Shown piece by piece: positions 52,204 through 59,258 of a stretch of DNA of 64,000 nt. The notes under the pieces were generated by a model. That model searched no databases and was not told where the DNA came from. It saw nothing but the letters and a program-made list of their open reading frames with translations. Within the stretch, counting starts at the first letter, position 1. Each line of letters opens with the position of its first letter. The DNA is taken from IMG/VR virus record IMGVR_UViG_3300020159_000429, positions 18,577-82,576 of that record. The stretch is one strand, 5' to 3'. Origin of the DNA: a virus. A program made the position numbers and the translations under genes.

Positions 52204-53307
52204 TTATTTTAACATCTTTAATAGATTATCGCAACTGAAAAAGTTATCTGTTAAGATATCTACCTGTTTATTTAGGCTAGGTATACGAGTTCTGTAATTT
52301 TCCATATGTTCTATAATTGTTTTACAGATGTCTGGACGATATACAGTATAGGCATCAAACGATTCAGTCCATTTGCTAGGATATTTAAATATGTCTAAAG
52401 CCATTTCGCTATAGCTTAGTCTATCAGGCACCATTGGGATAGCATCTACAATAGCACCTTCATACCAACTGATACCGAGCGTTTCTTGTAGATTAGCACT
52501 GAACACCATTTTAGCTTCGCCTAGTAAATTATGATATTCGTTTTTAGTCAGTTGTTGATCTTGACAAACAACAAATTCGTACTGTGGCAGATGTTCTTTT
52601 AAGTCACGGAATATTTCAACCTGCTTTTCTGGAGCAATACGATGTGGGAACAAAATAAGATCACGCTTGGGCATGTTCTTATACATGAGCAAAGTATTAG
52701 TCATATACTCCATAGGCCACCCTGTACGCACAAACTTAGGATACTCGCCTGAAAGTATTTCTTTAAGTTCTTCTTCGTACCACGGATTTTCTACAGTATG
52801 CCCGTTGTTCAGTAGTTCTCTATTAAACATTTCTATATGGAACTCTGTAGCAAAGTAGTTGTGATCAAAAGCAGAAAAGAATGATTTTTCTGCGTTACGA
52901 ACCCAAGGTTTGTTACCAACTAGTCGACCTAAGAAGTCTTGAGGATCATAACTGCCGGCATGCCATAGACCGTGTGTTGTTACTGGAATGCCCAGCAACT
53001 CACTCATGTACTTTAGATTTATAATGCCCGGATGCCAAGCGTCAGTAAAAATAAAGTGGTCGCCAGGATGAACGGATCCATCACAAAACAACCGACCCAT
53101 CTGCTCAACCTGGCTAGCCTTGTATATATTGGTGCCACCAAAATTAAGAAAAGCACCAGGAGTAGTGGCTGTAGGAATATCCGTAGGGCCAGAGATAATT
53201 TGAACATCGTGTCCTGCCTTTCGTAAGAGATTAGGTACATGAGTCTTCCACTGACCCGTGTACCTTGTTTCTACTGCTTCTAGATCAACGAGAAAAATTC
53301 TGCTCAT
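52204..53307 (-). CDS. GT-B-type glycosyltransferase
   Basis: A 367-aa protein from ATG 53307 (MSRIFLVDLEAVETRYTGQW); a GTG 27 bp upstream is less likely. Two Rossmann-like halves are seen. The N-terminal half contains RKAGHDVQIISGP and THGLWHAGSYDP; the C-terminal half contains LILFPHRIAPEKQVEIF, EFVVCQDQQL and ETLGISWYEGAIVDAIPMVP. This last phrase is the E-x7-E nucleotide-sugar region of GT4-like enzymes. It lies between folE and the QueD-like gene, where a DNA- or base-modifying role is possible; a polysaccharide or protein acceptor is the alternative. It overlaps the upstream gene by 23 bp. Confidence 0.72.
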   Translation of the reverse strand: MSRIFLVDLEAVETRYTGQWKTHVPNLLRKAGHDVQIISGPTDIPTATTPGAFLNFGGTNIYKASQVEQMGRLFCDGSVHPGDHFIFTDAWHPGIINLKYMSELLGIPVTTHGLWHAGSYDPQDFLGRLVGNKPWVRNAEKSFFSAFDHNYFATEFHIEMFNRELLNNGHTVENPWYEEELKEILSGEYPKFVRTGWPMEYMTNTLLMYKNMPKRDLILFPHRIAPEKQVEIFRDLKEHLPQYEFVVCQDQQLTKNEYHNLLGEAKMVFSANLQETLGISWYEGAIVDAIPMVPDRLSYSEMALDIFKYPSKWTESFDAYTVYRPDICKTIIEHMENYRTRIPSLNKQVDILTDNFFSCDNLLKMLK

Positions 53308-53503
53308 TGCGTCGATGTTGTGGTTTGTATCCACGATTGTTGTCCCAACGTCGTTGTGGGCGTTGGCTGTTTAAGAATGAACGATAATTTTCATTTTCCT
53401 TATCGTACAAGTGGGTGGGATTAAATTCTCGCAGCTCAATGCGGCAAAAATCTAAGTAACGGTCGAGATCGTCGAAAATTTTCTCAACTTGCTGTTTCAT
53501 CAT
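53285..53503 (-). CDS. Conserved small hypothetical protein, basic C-terminus
   Basis: A 72-aa protein taken from ATG 53503 (or the adjacent ATG at 53500), both preceded by GGAACACC. The start region is helical (QQVEKIFDDLDRYLDFCRIE) and the last 35 residues are Arg/Asn-rich (SQRPQRRWDNNRGYKPQHRR), a possible nucleic-acid-binding tail. A longer frame reaches into the queD-like gene and is not used. Function unknown. Confidence 0.5.
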   Translation of the reverse strand: MMKQQVEKIFDDLDRYLDFCRIELREFNPTHLYDKENENYRSFLNSQRPQRRWDNNRGYKPQHRRNEQNFSR

Positions 53504-53516
53504 GGTGTTCCTTAAT

Positions 53517-53915
53517 TTAGTATTTGATGAATGAACCATTTTCTCCATCTTCGGAGACCTCAATCCAAACCTCACGGCCTGGATATTTTTGTGAAATAGT
53601 GTCGTACAGTTCGTCCGACATCATTTCGCAACTTTTGTGATCTAGCGACAAAACACCTTGTGTGCTAGAATACAGTTGTTCAAGCCATCGCTTGAATTGT
53701 ATGAATTCCACATCTCTATCATTGTGGGTGACACTAAGCCATACCCTAAAATGGAAAATGTGACGATGAGGATTAGCCAAAAACGAAACATCATATTGAT
53801 CTCCTGTTGCTAGGTTAGGATCTGTTGCGGCTGCTGGATATTTGTGAATACCTTCTTTTCGGAAAGTAACCCAAATCATTTTAAGTGGACGAATGTCTTG
53901 TTTGATAGTTGTCAT
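53517..53915 (-). CDS. QueD-like 6-carboxytetrahydropterin synthase family protein
   Basis: A 132-aa protein with the T-fold pattern of QueD/6-pyruvoyl-tetrahydropterin synthase: a His (H24 in EGIHKYPAA), the H50-x-H52 pair with H55 in NPHRHIFHF, then FIQFKRWL, LDHKSCEMMSDELYDTI and a final VWIEVSEDGENG containing the substrate-binding Glu. These correspond to the three zinc ligands and the pterin pocket. The catalytic Cys of classical QueD, expected between the first His and the H-x-H pair, is not visible. With folE and queE it would supply CDG. The family call is reasonable, the activity inferred. Confidence 0.68.
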   Translation of the reverse strand: MTTIKQDIRPLKMIWVTFRKEGIHKYPAAATDPNLATGDQYDVSFLANPHRHIFHFRVWLSVTHNDRDVEFIQFKRWLEQLYSSTQGVLSLDHKSCEMMSDELYDTISQKYPGREVWIEVSEDGENGSFIKY

Positions 53916-54139
53916 ACTTCGGATAGCACCTTACAAAGATTATTAATTTCTTCTCTAGTCATATTATAACTGTATGTGCTAGAAAAATCAACCTCACCGT
54001 CTTTATTTAGGCTTTCTTGAATAAAATTTACAGCAATCAGACCTTCGGGTGCTATAGACTCCCATGATTCAACTTTAACCCTATAACTAAGGTTTTCTTT
54101 AACAACGGCTGATTTAATTTTTAAGGTTGGGTGTTTCAT
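53912..54139 (-). CDS. Hypothetical protein
   Basis: A 75-aa protein with a beta-rich start (LKIKSAVVKENLSYRVKVES) and a helical end (MTREEINNLCKVLSEV). It is in a 4-bp overlap chain with the queD-like gene. Family unknown. Confidence 0.5.
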   Translation of the reverse strand: MKHPTLKIKSAVVKENLSYRVKVESWESIAPEGLIAVNFIQESLNKDGEVDFSSTYSYNMTREEINNLCKVLSEV

Positions 54140-54516
54140 CTTAAACTCTCTATGGTAATAATTTTTCCAAGTTCCTCGCCAAGATCTTTGTCTTCGGTAA
54201 CTACGTATAGGCTGTGACGATTCTCATCGCTCTTGCGGTCGTACTTAGTAGTTTCGATAATAGTGCCACCGCTAGCACTATAGATGTTTAATCGGAATCC
54301 TTGAGAATGCAAGTCCGGACTGCTGCTATCTTCAACAACATAACATTCATCGGGTTGATCGTCATTCATCAGCCACTGCCGAATTCTTTGTTTAATGGTT
54401 AATTTCATTGGTTTATCTTCAACTATATATTTTGCACGTTTAATTTGATTAGCACCAGTAATTCTAGGAGGTCTTCTAGACTTTGCTGTTGATGCTACTG
54501 CGTATCCACCACTCAT
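54136..54516 (-). CDS. Hypothetical protein
   Basis: A 126-aa protein with an Arg/Lys-rich disordered start (STAKSRRPPRITGANQIKRA), a helical segment (LTIKQRIRQWLMNDD) and a beta-rich C-terminal domain (RLNIYSASGGTIIETTKYD, HSLYVVTEDKDLGEELGKII). An internal Met at residue 37 could be an alternative start. It overlaps its neighbours by 4 bp. It resembles unknown proteins of marine T4-like phages; no function is known. Confidence 0.5.
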   Translation of the reverse strand: MSGGYAVASTAKSRRPPRITGANQIKRAKYIVEDKPMKLTIKQRIRQWLMNDDQPDECYVVEDSSSPDLHSQGFRLNIYSASGGTIIETTKYDRKSDENRHSLYVVTEDKDLGEELGKIITIESLR

Positions 54517-55097
54517 TGTAATACCTCAAAATGTTTTTGGAATGTATCACGACTGCCTGATATATTGCGAATTTTTTTCATAGCCTTATTTGTAATACGA
54601 AATTTATAAGAGTTGTGATGACCATAACCGTCAAATACCACCCATCCGTTTTTAGATTTAATTTCTTTATTTCGACATCCTGCTATTAGTTGTTCTCTAC
54701 AATCTAAATAACCTTCTTCGAGATTTTGTTGAATAAGATCAATTTCCATATCAACTAGTTTAGCATCAATTACTTCATTAAAGTCTGGATCATATGTTAT
54801 TTGATTTGGATTTAAAGACTTACGATAAAAACTAGTTTCTTTCCAGTTTCCATTATTAATAATTTTATCGATAGTATTAGAACCAATAGAGTGGTTTGCG
54901 TTACTTCGTAACTTTCTAACCTTATTATCACATCCGTATTCAGGGAGGTCAAGTAACCCTTGTTTATCAACAGTGTGTCCTTTTTGTATCATTAGGTCGT
55001 CAATAAAGTGGCCTACGGTTGCATCATTACTTGCCTGCGGAACTTTCGTTCCGAGTTCAATATTATTTTTAATGATTTTTACTCGAGGACTTTTCAT
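54513..55097 (-). CDS. PD-(D/E)XK nuclease-like protein (tentative)
   Basis: A 194-aa protein. Residues 28-75 read VGHFIDDLMIQKGHTVDKQG, LLDLPEYGCDNKVRK and SNANHSIGSNT. An early acidic helix residue (D33), D50, and D57-x-K59 (CDNKV) fit the metal-binding core of PD-(D/E)XK nucleases of the restriction/MutH type. The C-terminal 60 residues hold a GYGHHNSYKFRITNK beta segment and a basic helix. No methyltransferase is next to it. It may be a nuclease acting on host or rival DNA, or a structure-specific enzyme; the catalytic assignment is by eye only. Confidence 0.42.
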   Translation of the reverse strand: MKSPRVKIIKNNIELGTKVPQASNDATVGHFIDDLMIQKGHTVDKQGLLDLPEYGCDNKVRKLRSNANHSIGSNTIDKIINNGNWKETSFYRKSLNPNQITYDPDFNEVIDAKLVDMEIDLIQQNLEEGYLDCREQLIAGCRNKEIKSKNGWVVFDGYGHHNSYKFRITNKAMKKIRNISGSRDTFQKHFEVLQ

Positions 55098-55627
55098 TTG
55101 ATGATCTCATCTTTGCCATATTGATCCCAATTAGTGAAGCGATCTCTTCCTAATAGGTCCTGTAGGTTATGACACCACACACCAGGATTAGTTGCATTAA
55201 AGTCTTTGTCGTCTATCTTCAGCGTAGCGTTATAGCCTAGTTGATTAATATAAGGTAATTTTACACTAATCTGTGGAATAAATCTACGCTTTTCGGTAAG
55301 ACCGCTTTCAAGCAATCCTTCCGATTCGCTGACATCAAAATCTAGTGTACACCAGAATTCATGTTCGCTATCTAGGCAAACGTAGATCATGTTTTCCCAA
55401 GGACGCCATGTTTCGGCATCATTAATGCCGAGAGTTTTAAAACTTTGATTAGCACCAAAGTAAATGTGTTCGCATTTGTGATTTCGAGCCAATTCTATAA
55501 TCACATACGGATCATGTACCCCTACTACAAATAGAGTCTTCATGCCATGAGCAGGTGTATGTTCGATCTCAATTCCGGTAAAGAAAGTAATACTATCTTT
55601 AACTCCGTCGGTATAATTACGTTTCAT
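55094..55627 (-). CDS. Conserved phage protein of unknown function
   Basis: A 177-aa protein. It contains KDSITFFTGIEIEHTPAHG, a VVGVHDPYVIIELARNH strand-helix, CEHIYFGANQSF, and a C-terminal block with FIPQISVKLPYINQLGYN and DFNATNPGVWCHNL. It looks like a strongly conserved protein of marine T4-like phages, which suggests an essential role, but no catalytic motif is recognised. The NATNPGVWCH end could form a metal or nucleotide site. It is in a 4-bp overlap chain. Confidence 0.6.
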   Translation of the reverse strand: MKRNYTDGVKDSITFFTGIEIEHTPAHGMKTLFVVGVHDPYVIIELARNHKCEHIYFGANQSFKTLGINDAETWRPWENMIYVCLDSEHEFWCTLDFDVSESEGLLESGLTEKRRFIPQISVKLPYINQLGYNATLKIDDKDFNATNPGVWCHNLQDLLGRDRFTNWDQYGKDEIIK

Positions 55628-56067
55628 TCTTCAAATCCTGATGATTTCATTTCGATAGTGCGTAGTTTTTCTTGCCGTTCTGCTTCATGTTTGTCACAAA
55701 GTGTACGGATCCATCCGCCACTACGGCGTGTACCAGCGTCACCACATTCCTCGCATAATTGGTCAGTTACATTTTCAGCAAAGCTAACAGCACCGCTAAT
55801 ATAGTCATCACCGCCTTGATAGTAAAACCGTAGTGTACCAAACTTTTCTTTGATCTGTTCAATAACAACCTGCGGAATTGGATTACCTTGTTTTTCACGC
55901 CAATCGATATGGTGTTGAATAGTTCCGCATAATTGTTCTAGCAGAGGCCACCAACCTTTACCGCAGGCAAATCCGCCGTACTTGTTGGCAAACATCTTTG
56001 GAAATTTTTCTTCCATTCGCCTGCTAAAACTTTCGTAATCTTTAAATTCTTGATCTTGAGTGTTCAT
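55624..56067 (-). CDS. Zinc-ribbon-like conserved protein
   Basis: A 147-aa protein with a Trp-rich helical first half (FACGKGWWPLLEQLCGTIQH) and IKEKFGTLRFYYQGGDDY, then a four-ligand zinc site C105-x2-C108...C124-x2-H127 (CEECGDAGTRR...LCDKH). Proteins of this layout occur in many phages, and the function is unknown to me. It overlaps the next gene by 4 bp. Confidence 0.62.
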   Translation of the reverse strand: MNTQDQEFKDYESFSRRMEEKFPKMFANKYGGFACGKGWWPLLEQLCGTIQHHIDWREKQGNPIPQVVIEQIKEKFGTLRFYYQGGDDYISGAVSFAENVTDQLCEECGDAGTRRSGGWIRTLCDKHEAERQEKLRTIEMKSSGFEE

Positions 56068-56294
56068 TACCAGGTACTTACATCAGTAATATCAACGGTA
56101 GTATCGATGTCCTTATCACTATCGTTGAATAGATTGAATTTAACAACAACAGTAGAACCAATTCCGCTGCTATTGCTTTCCTCGAGAGTGAACCACTCTA
56201 CTTCTTTGAAGTGATCCGCCATCTTAGCAAGTTTTTTAATTTGTTCTTGATTAAGAGCAAATTGAGTTGGTTGATACTTTTCTTTTTTAGACAT
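56067..56294 (-). CDS. Conserved small hypothetical protein
   Basis: A 75-aa protein with a helical start (QFALNQEQIKKLAKMADHFK) and a beta-rich, acidic second half (WFTLEESNSSGIGSTVVVKF). A near-consensus sigma70 promoter lies about 40-70 bp upstream, inside the preceding gene. Function unknown. Confidence 0.55.
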   Translation of the reverse strand: MSKKEKYQPTQFALNQEQIKKLAKMADHFKEVEWFTLEESNSSGIGSTVVVKFNLFNDSDKDIDTTVDITDVSTW

Positions 56295-56487
56295 TGCTTT
56301 GTTTAATAGTTTTGTGATTCAATTGTTTATGTTTAAGTATAACAATTTTATCCTTAACTGTCAACTTTTGCTTTTTCAATTCAACCAATCTTTGATCGGT
56401 AAAATTACCAGTTTTTTCTAATGTTTCAATCTGTTTATCGAGTGCTCGATGTGCTTCTTCCAAATGTTTAATTCTTTGTTCGTACAT
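56287..56487 (-). CDS. DUF465-like short coiled-coil protein
   Basis: A 66-aa protein made almost entirely of a helical hairpin: LEEAHRALDKQIETLEK, then RLVELKKQKLTVKDKIVILK. The pattern E-x2-H-x3-D-x2-I followed by LKKQKLxxKD is that of the small DUF465/YdcH-type proteins. The role is unknown. An early-type promoter for the next gene is embedded in it. Confidence 0.62.
   Translation of the reverse strand: MYEQRIKHLEEAHRALDKQIETLEKTGNFTDQRLVELKKQKLTVKDKIVILKHKQLNHKTIKQSNV
56336..56364 (-). promoter_or_regulatory. Sigma70-like promoter
   Basis: On the minus strand TTGACA (56359-56364), a 17-nt spacer and TATACT (56336-56341) predict a start near 56329, about 35 nt before the ATG at 56294. 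It lies inside the DUF465-like gene and would drive the block from 56294 down. Confidence 0.6.
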
Positions 56488-56497
56488 AAAATTTTCC

Positions 56498-58108
56498 TCA
56501 TTCAGCTACAAGACTATTTAGGTCATCATCGTCGGGATTTGAAAAATCAATTTCGTTTGACTTTTTGCCATCTTCAAAATCAAATAAATTACCAAATGTA
56601 TTTGCTGCAGGACCACCCTGTAGTCGAGCACCTTCTAATGATTTCAAGAACTGCCCAGCAGTTTCGATCATGTCAAATGCTTCTGTTTTATTTTTGGTAT
56701 TAAACAGTTCTTCAACAAAAGCAGCAAAATATAGAATTCTATTAGGAACCCAATCGCTAAATTCAATTTCTTTCTTGCCTTCAACGCTTTTTGTTCTCCA
56801 GTCTGGTTTGAATCTAGCACACTCAATGTCCATTAACTGTTGAGCACGTTGTACCGCAACAATATGACATTCAACATTATGGCCCATCATTAAAGCATAA
56901 GCAAAACTATCCCACGATGTCTTGTTTGGAATCTTGCCTAGTTTATTAAGTTTAGGCACAACATTATAATGTGTTGGATCTAAGTGATTAAATTTAACAT
57001 CACCTAGTTCTTCATTAGTCTTACGAACACCATAGTCGTAATATGCAATATCGCCCATAACAAGTCTAGAACCAAACTCGCTTTCAAACGGAAACGGAAT
57101 ATCTGACTTAGCAAGTGCTTTATTGTCCGGAGCCTTGTCCATGATCACTGACCAACGCTTGTTAGTGTGAACAGCATTGGTATACACAAGTCCGTGGGCA
57201 GTAGCAATAAACGGACTAGCACAGTCAAAGCTGATTGTAATTTCTGGATTGATATGTTTGCGAATCTGTCTTTGGATCAACGTTAAGTAGCATGACCAAT
57301 CTAACTGAGCAGTTCCTAAAAAGTGCATCCAGTTCTTGCCTTCTAACAATCCGTCTTCACGTAAAGTCATTAGACGCTTTAGTGTAATATCCATCTTACA
57401 CATGTTAGCACCACCCATGGCCCATCCTTCTGCTTCCTTGCCGGCATATTTGCCTTTAGGATCGCTAAACTCTTTGACACCATCGTACCACTTCTCGGCT
57501 GTGTCCCAATCTGAACCTTGTAACACATTAAGCCATTTAGTAGCACCTAAGCGATTCATTAGGAAATAGTCGTTGTTATAACGAGTCTTATCCAAACAAT
57601 CTTCAAATGTTTTTAATCCAGTCTTTGGACTATGAATGTGATCACATGCCCAAGTCGGAACGTCTAACATCATTGACCAGTCAGCAGTTAACTCTAACCA
57701 TTCAAGAATCTTTTGACGAGTTTTAGTAGCTTCTGGTCCTTCAAAGTTTAACCAATCAAACTTAAGGACACCCTTACCAATCTGATAACCACCAGAGTCA
57801 CCTAAGATCATTGTCTTTGAACGATCACGATCTTGAATCATCGATTCTTGTGTAAGACTTTTTTGTAGATCAAGTTGTGCGTGACCTGCCGAATACAAAC
57901 CATACTTATAATAGAAGTAGCCTTGTTCGGGATTTAAAAAGTTCATACCTTCAATACCACGATCAAATCCCGCAGGAATACGATCGTCTGGAACAAACTT
58001 TTCTAAACGTTGTTTAGCAATGTATGTGCTGTAGAAACTACTGATCGCAGGCAAATAGACTGCGTAGTCTTTTTGTAATGGTGTTAGGTCAACTGGTTGT
58101 TTGTTCAT
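56498..58108 (-). CDS. dpdA: DpdA-like 7-deazaguanine transglycosylase (TGT superfamily)
   Basis: A 536-aa protein with the TIM-barrel signature of queuine/archaeosine transglycosylases: DSGGYQ at 104-109 (GDSGGYQIGKG), D149 in MMLDVP, VLQG at 195-198, GWAMGGANM at 228-236, HFLGTA near 262, and the nucleophile-type Asp in SFDCASPF (D295). The CxCxxC zinc motif of tRNA enzymes is not visible. It is longer than bacterial Tgt (about 375 aa). Phage members of this group (DpdA) exchange guanine in DNA for a 7-deazaguanine. NLFDFE at 507-512 matches the LFDFE end of the phage polymerase, suggesting clamp binding. The tRNA alternative cannot be excluded. Confidence 0.75.
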   Translation of the reverse strand: MNKQPVDLTPLQKDYAVYLPAISSFYSTYIAKQRLEKFVPDDRIPAGFDRGIEGMNFLNPEQGYFYYKYGLYSAGHAQLDLQKSLTQESMIQDRDRSKTMILGDSGGYQIGKGVLKFDWLNFEGPEATKTRQKILEWLELTADWSMMLDVPTWACDHIHSPKTGLKTFEDCLDKTRYNNDYFLMNRLGATKWLNVLQGSDWDTAEKWYDGVKEFSDPKGKYAGKEAEGWAMGGANMCKMDITLKRLMTLREDGLLEGKNWMHFLGTAQLDWSCYLTLIQRQIRKHINPEITISFDCASPFIATAHGLVYTNAVHTNKRWSVIMDKAPDNKALAKSDIPFPFESEFGSRLVMGDIAYYDYGVRKTNEELGDVKFNHLDPTHYNVVPKLNKLGKIPNKTSWDSFAYALMMGHNVECHIVAVQRAQQLMDIECARFKPDWRTKSVEGKKEIEFSDWVPNRILYFAAFVEELFNTKNKTEAFDMIETAGQFLKSLEGARLQGGPAANTFGNLFDFEDGKKSNEIDFSNPDDDDLNSLVAE

Positions 58109-58457
58109 AATCTCTCGCTAAATGTGCTGTCAGTTCTAATCTTGTTTTTGCCTGTTCTAAATGATCTAGTGCTATACGAACCGCTTCGTTGCTAGAAGCT
58201 AGTTTGTACCATTTATCTTCTTCATCACGCTTCTTACGTGCCCACTGTACTATGTCTAATATATCTTGATCTAAACTTACAGTAGCATAACTGGTAGATA
58301 ATTGTTGCCAACTGCTACCGTTAAACACTTCTATCTCTGTACCGTTAACACGCATCATTCCAGTCATTGGATTATTAGAGTTTGGGCCAACATACGGTAG
58401 GGCGGTGTTGCCACCACCAACCGTAATGCCTGTGGTGCCCATTAGTCCTTTAATCAT
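58089..58457 (-). CDS. Conserved phage hypothetical protein
   Basis: A 122-aa protein. The start (MIKGLMGTTGITVGGGNTAL, then a beta segment with VNGTEIEVFNGSSWQQL) is like a short fibre-type beta domain; the C-terminal half is helical (ILDIVQWARKKRDEEDKWYK, LDHLEQAKTRLELTAHLA). This combination is common in marine T4-like phages. It lies between the DpdA-like gene (20-bp overlap) and the clamp gene. The function is unknown; the WARKKRDEE helix could contact nucleic acid or a partner. Confidence 0.58.
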   Translation of the reverse strand: MIKGLMGTTGITVGGGNTALPYVGPNSNNPMTGMMRVNGTEIEVFNGSSWQQLSTSYATVSLDQDILDIVQWARKKRDEEDKWYKLASSNEAVRIALDHLEQAKTRLELTAHLARDYEQTTS

Positions 58458-58459
58458 AT

Positions 58460-59197
58460 TTAGGCAGCTTGTGCTGGAATGATATATTTGTAAGTAGCAA
58501 GTCCGCTGTCGAGTGTAATCTGAATAGCACCTTCGTTTGACAACGACATCTTGGTGTTGTTGACATCGGCAATCTTAAGGATACTTAAGATTGGCATTAC
58601 AGGCCATGTCCACCCGCGATCTAGTTTTCCACTAACACCCATAGCAAACACAAACTCTCCGCCGTGTGTTGAAGCATCGCCAAAGATAAACTTTAAATTG
58701 CCGTTATCAGTTTTTGCTAAGAATGTTGGGTGTTCGCTGTGAGCACCTGCTTGGAAGTTAAAACGCTGAACAGAAGCTACACTTGGTTCAATCTCTACGT
58801 CCCACTTAACACCACGGAACTTAACAGTCTTCATCTTTTCGTTGATGATTTCTGTGTTCATAAAACGATAGTCGTTTTTAAAGTCGCCGTCTTTGTTTTC
58901 AAAGTGAATACCTACTGGCAGTGTTTCACCATTGCGTTCTGCTTTAGTAATACTGATCTTAGCATCTTCTTTGTATTCAGCACCGTCTAGCAAGTATTTC
59001 AACTTGTTTAACTGCGGCATACCAAACACACCAATCATGTCTGCGTAAGGAGCAGCAGCTTCAGCCTCCATAATAACTGAGCGGTCGTCTGCCATTGAGT
59101 TAATAGTTGTACCTTGTTCTGTGCCTGTGACTTTAACAGTTGTAAGGAAGCCTAAGTTTTGCGTATGCGATACGATATCTTGTAAAATGTCTTTCAT
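58460..59197 (-). CDS. 45: Sliding clamp (gp45/PCNA-like)
   Basis: A 245-aa protein with the two-domain clamp pattern of T4 gp45 (228 aa). Visible landmarks are the N-terminal DIVSHTQNLGFLTTVKVTGT, a central MNTEIINEKMKTVKFRGVKW strand/loop, and IEPSVASVQRFNFQAGA followed by GNLKFIFGDASTHGGEFVFA. It forms a ring that tethers the polymerase and, in T4, activates late transcription. A CTAAATA box lies about 30 bp upstream. Just downstream lie the DpdA-like gene, which has a probable clamp-binding peptide, and just upstream lies the polymerase gene. Confidence 0.88.
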   Translation of the reverse strand: MKDILQDIVSHTQNLGFLTTVKVTGTEQGTTINSMADDRSVIMEAEAAAPYADMIGVFGMPQLNKLKYLLDGAEYKEDAKISITKAERNGETLPVGIHFENKDGDFKNDYRFMNTEIINEKMKTVKFRGVKWDVEIEPSVASVQRFNFQAGAHSEHPTFLAKTDNGNLKFIFGDASTHGGEFVFAMGVSGKLDRGWTWPVMPILSILKIADVNNTKMSLSNEGAIQITLDSGLATYKYIIPAQAA

Positions 59198-59226
59198 TTA
59201 GAGTTTCTCCATGTATAGTAAGATTA

Positions 59227-59233
59227 TATTTAG
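59227..59233 (-). promoter_or_regulatory. CTAAATA late-type box before the clamp gene
   Basis: In the 61-bp gap between polymerase and clamp genes, CTAAATA lies 30 bp upstream of the clamp ATG, followed by TATAATC. CTAAATA is the late-promoter form described for marine T4-like phages. The rest of the gap is AT-rich with no other feature seen. Confidence 0.5.
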
Positions 59234-59258
59234 ATTGTGAATAAAAAGCAAATTTATT

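Noticed and set aside
46272-58108. QueC among the unassigned minus-strand proteins
   Set aside because: No protein has the SGGxDS PP-loop motif or the Cys-rich zinc site of QueC, so the pathway in this window stops at CDG.
58457-58463. CTAAATA box before the gene at 58457
   Set aside because: It is made by the clamp stop codon TAA plus the following ATATG and has no spacing to the ATG; probably coincidence.
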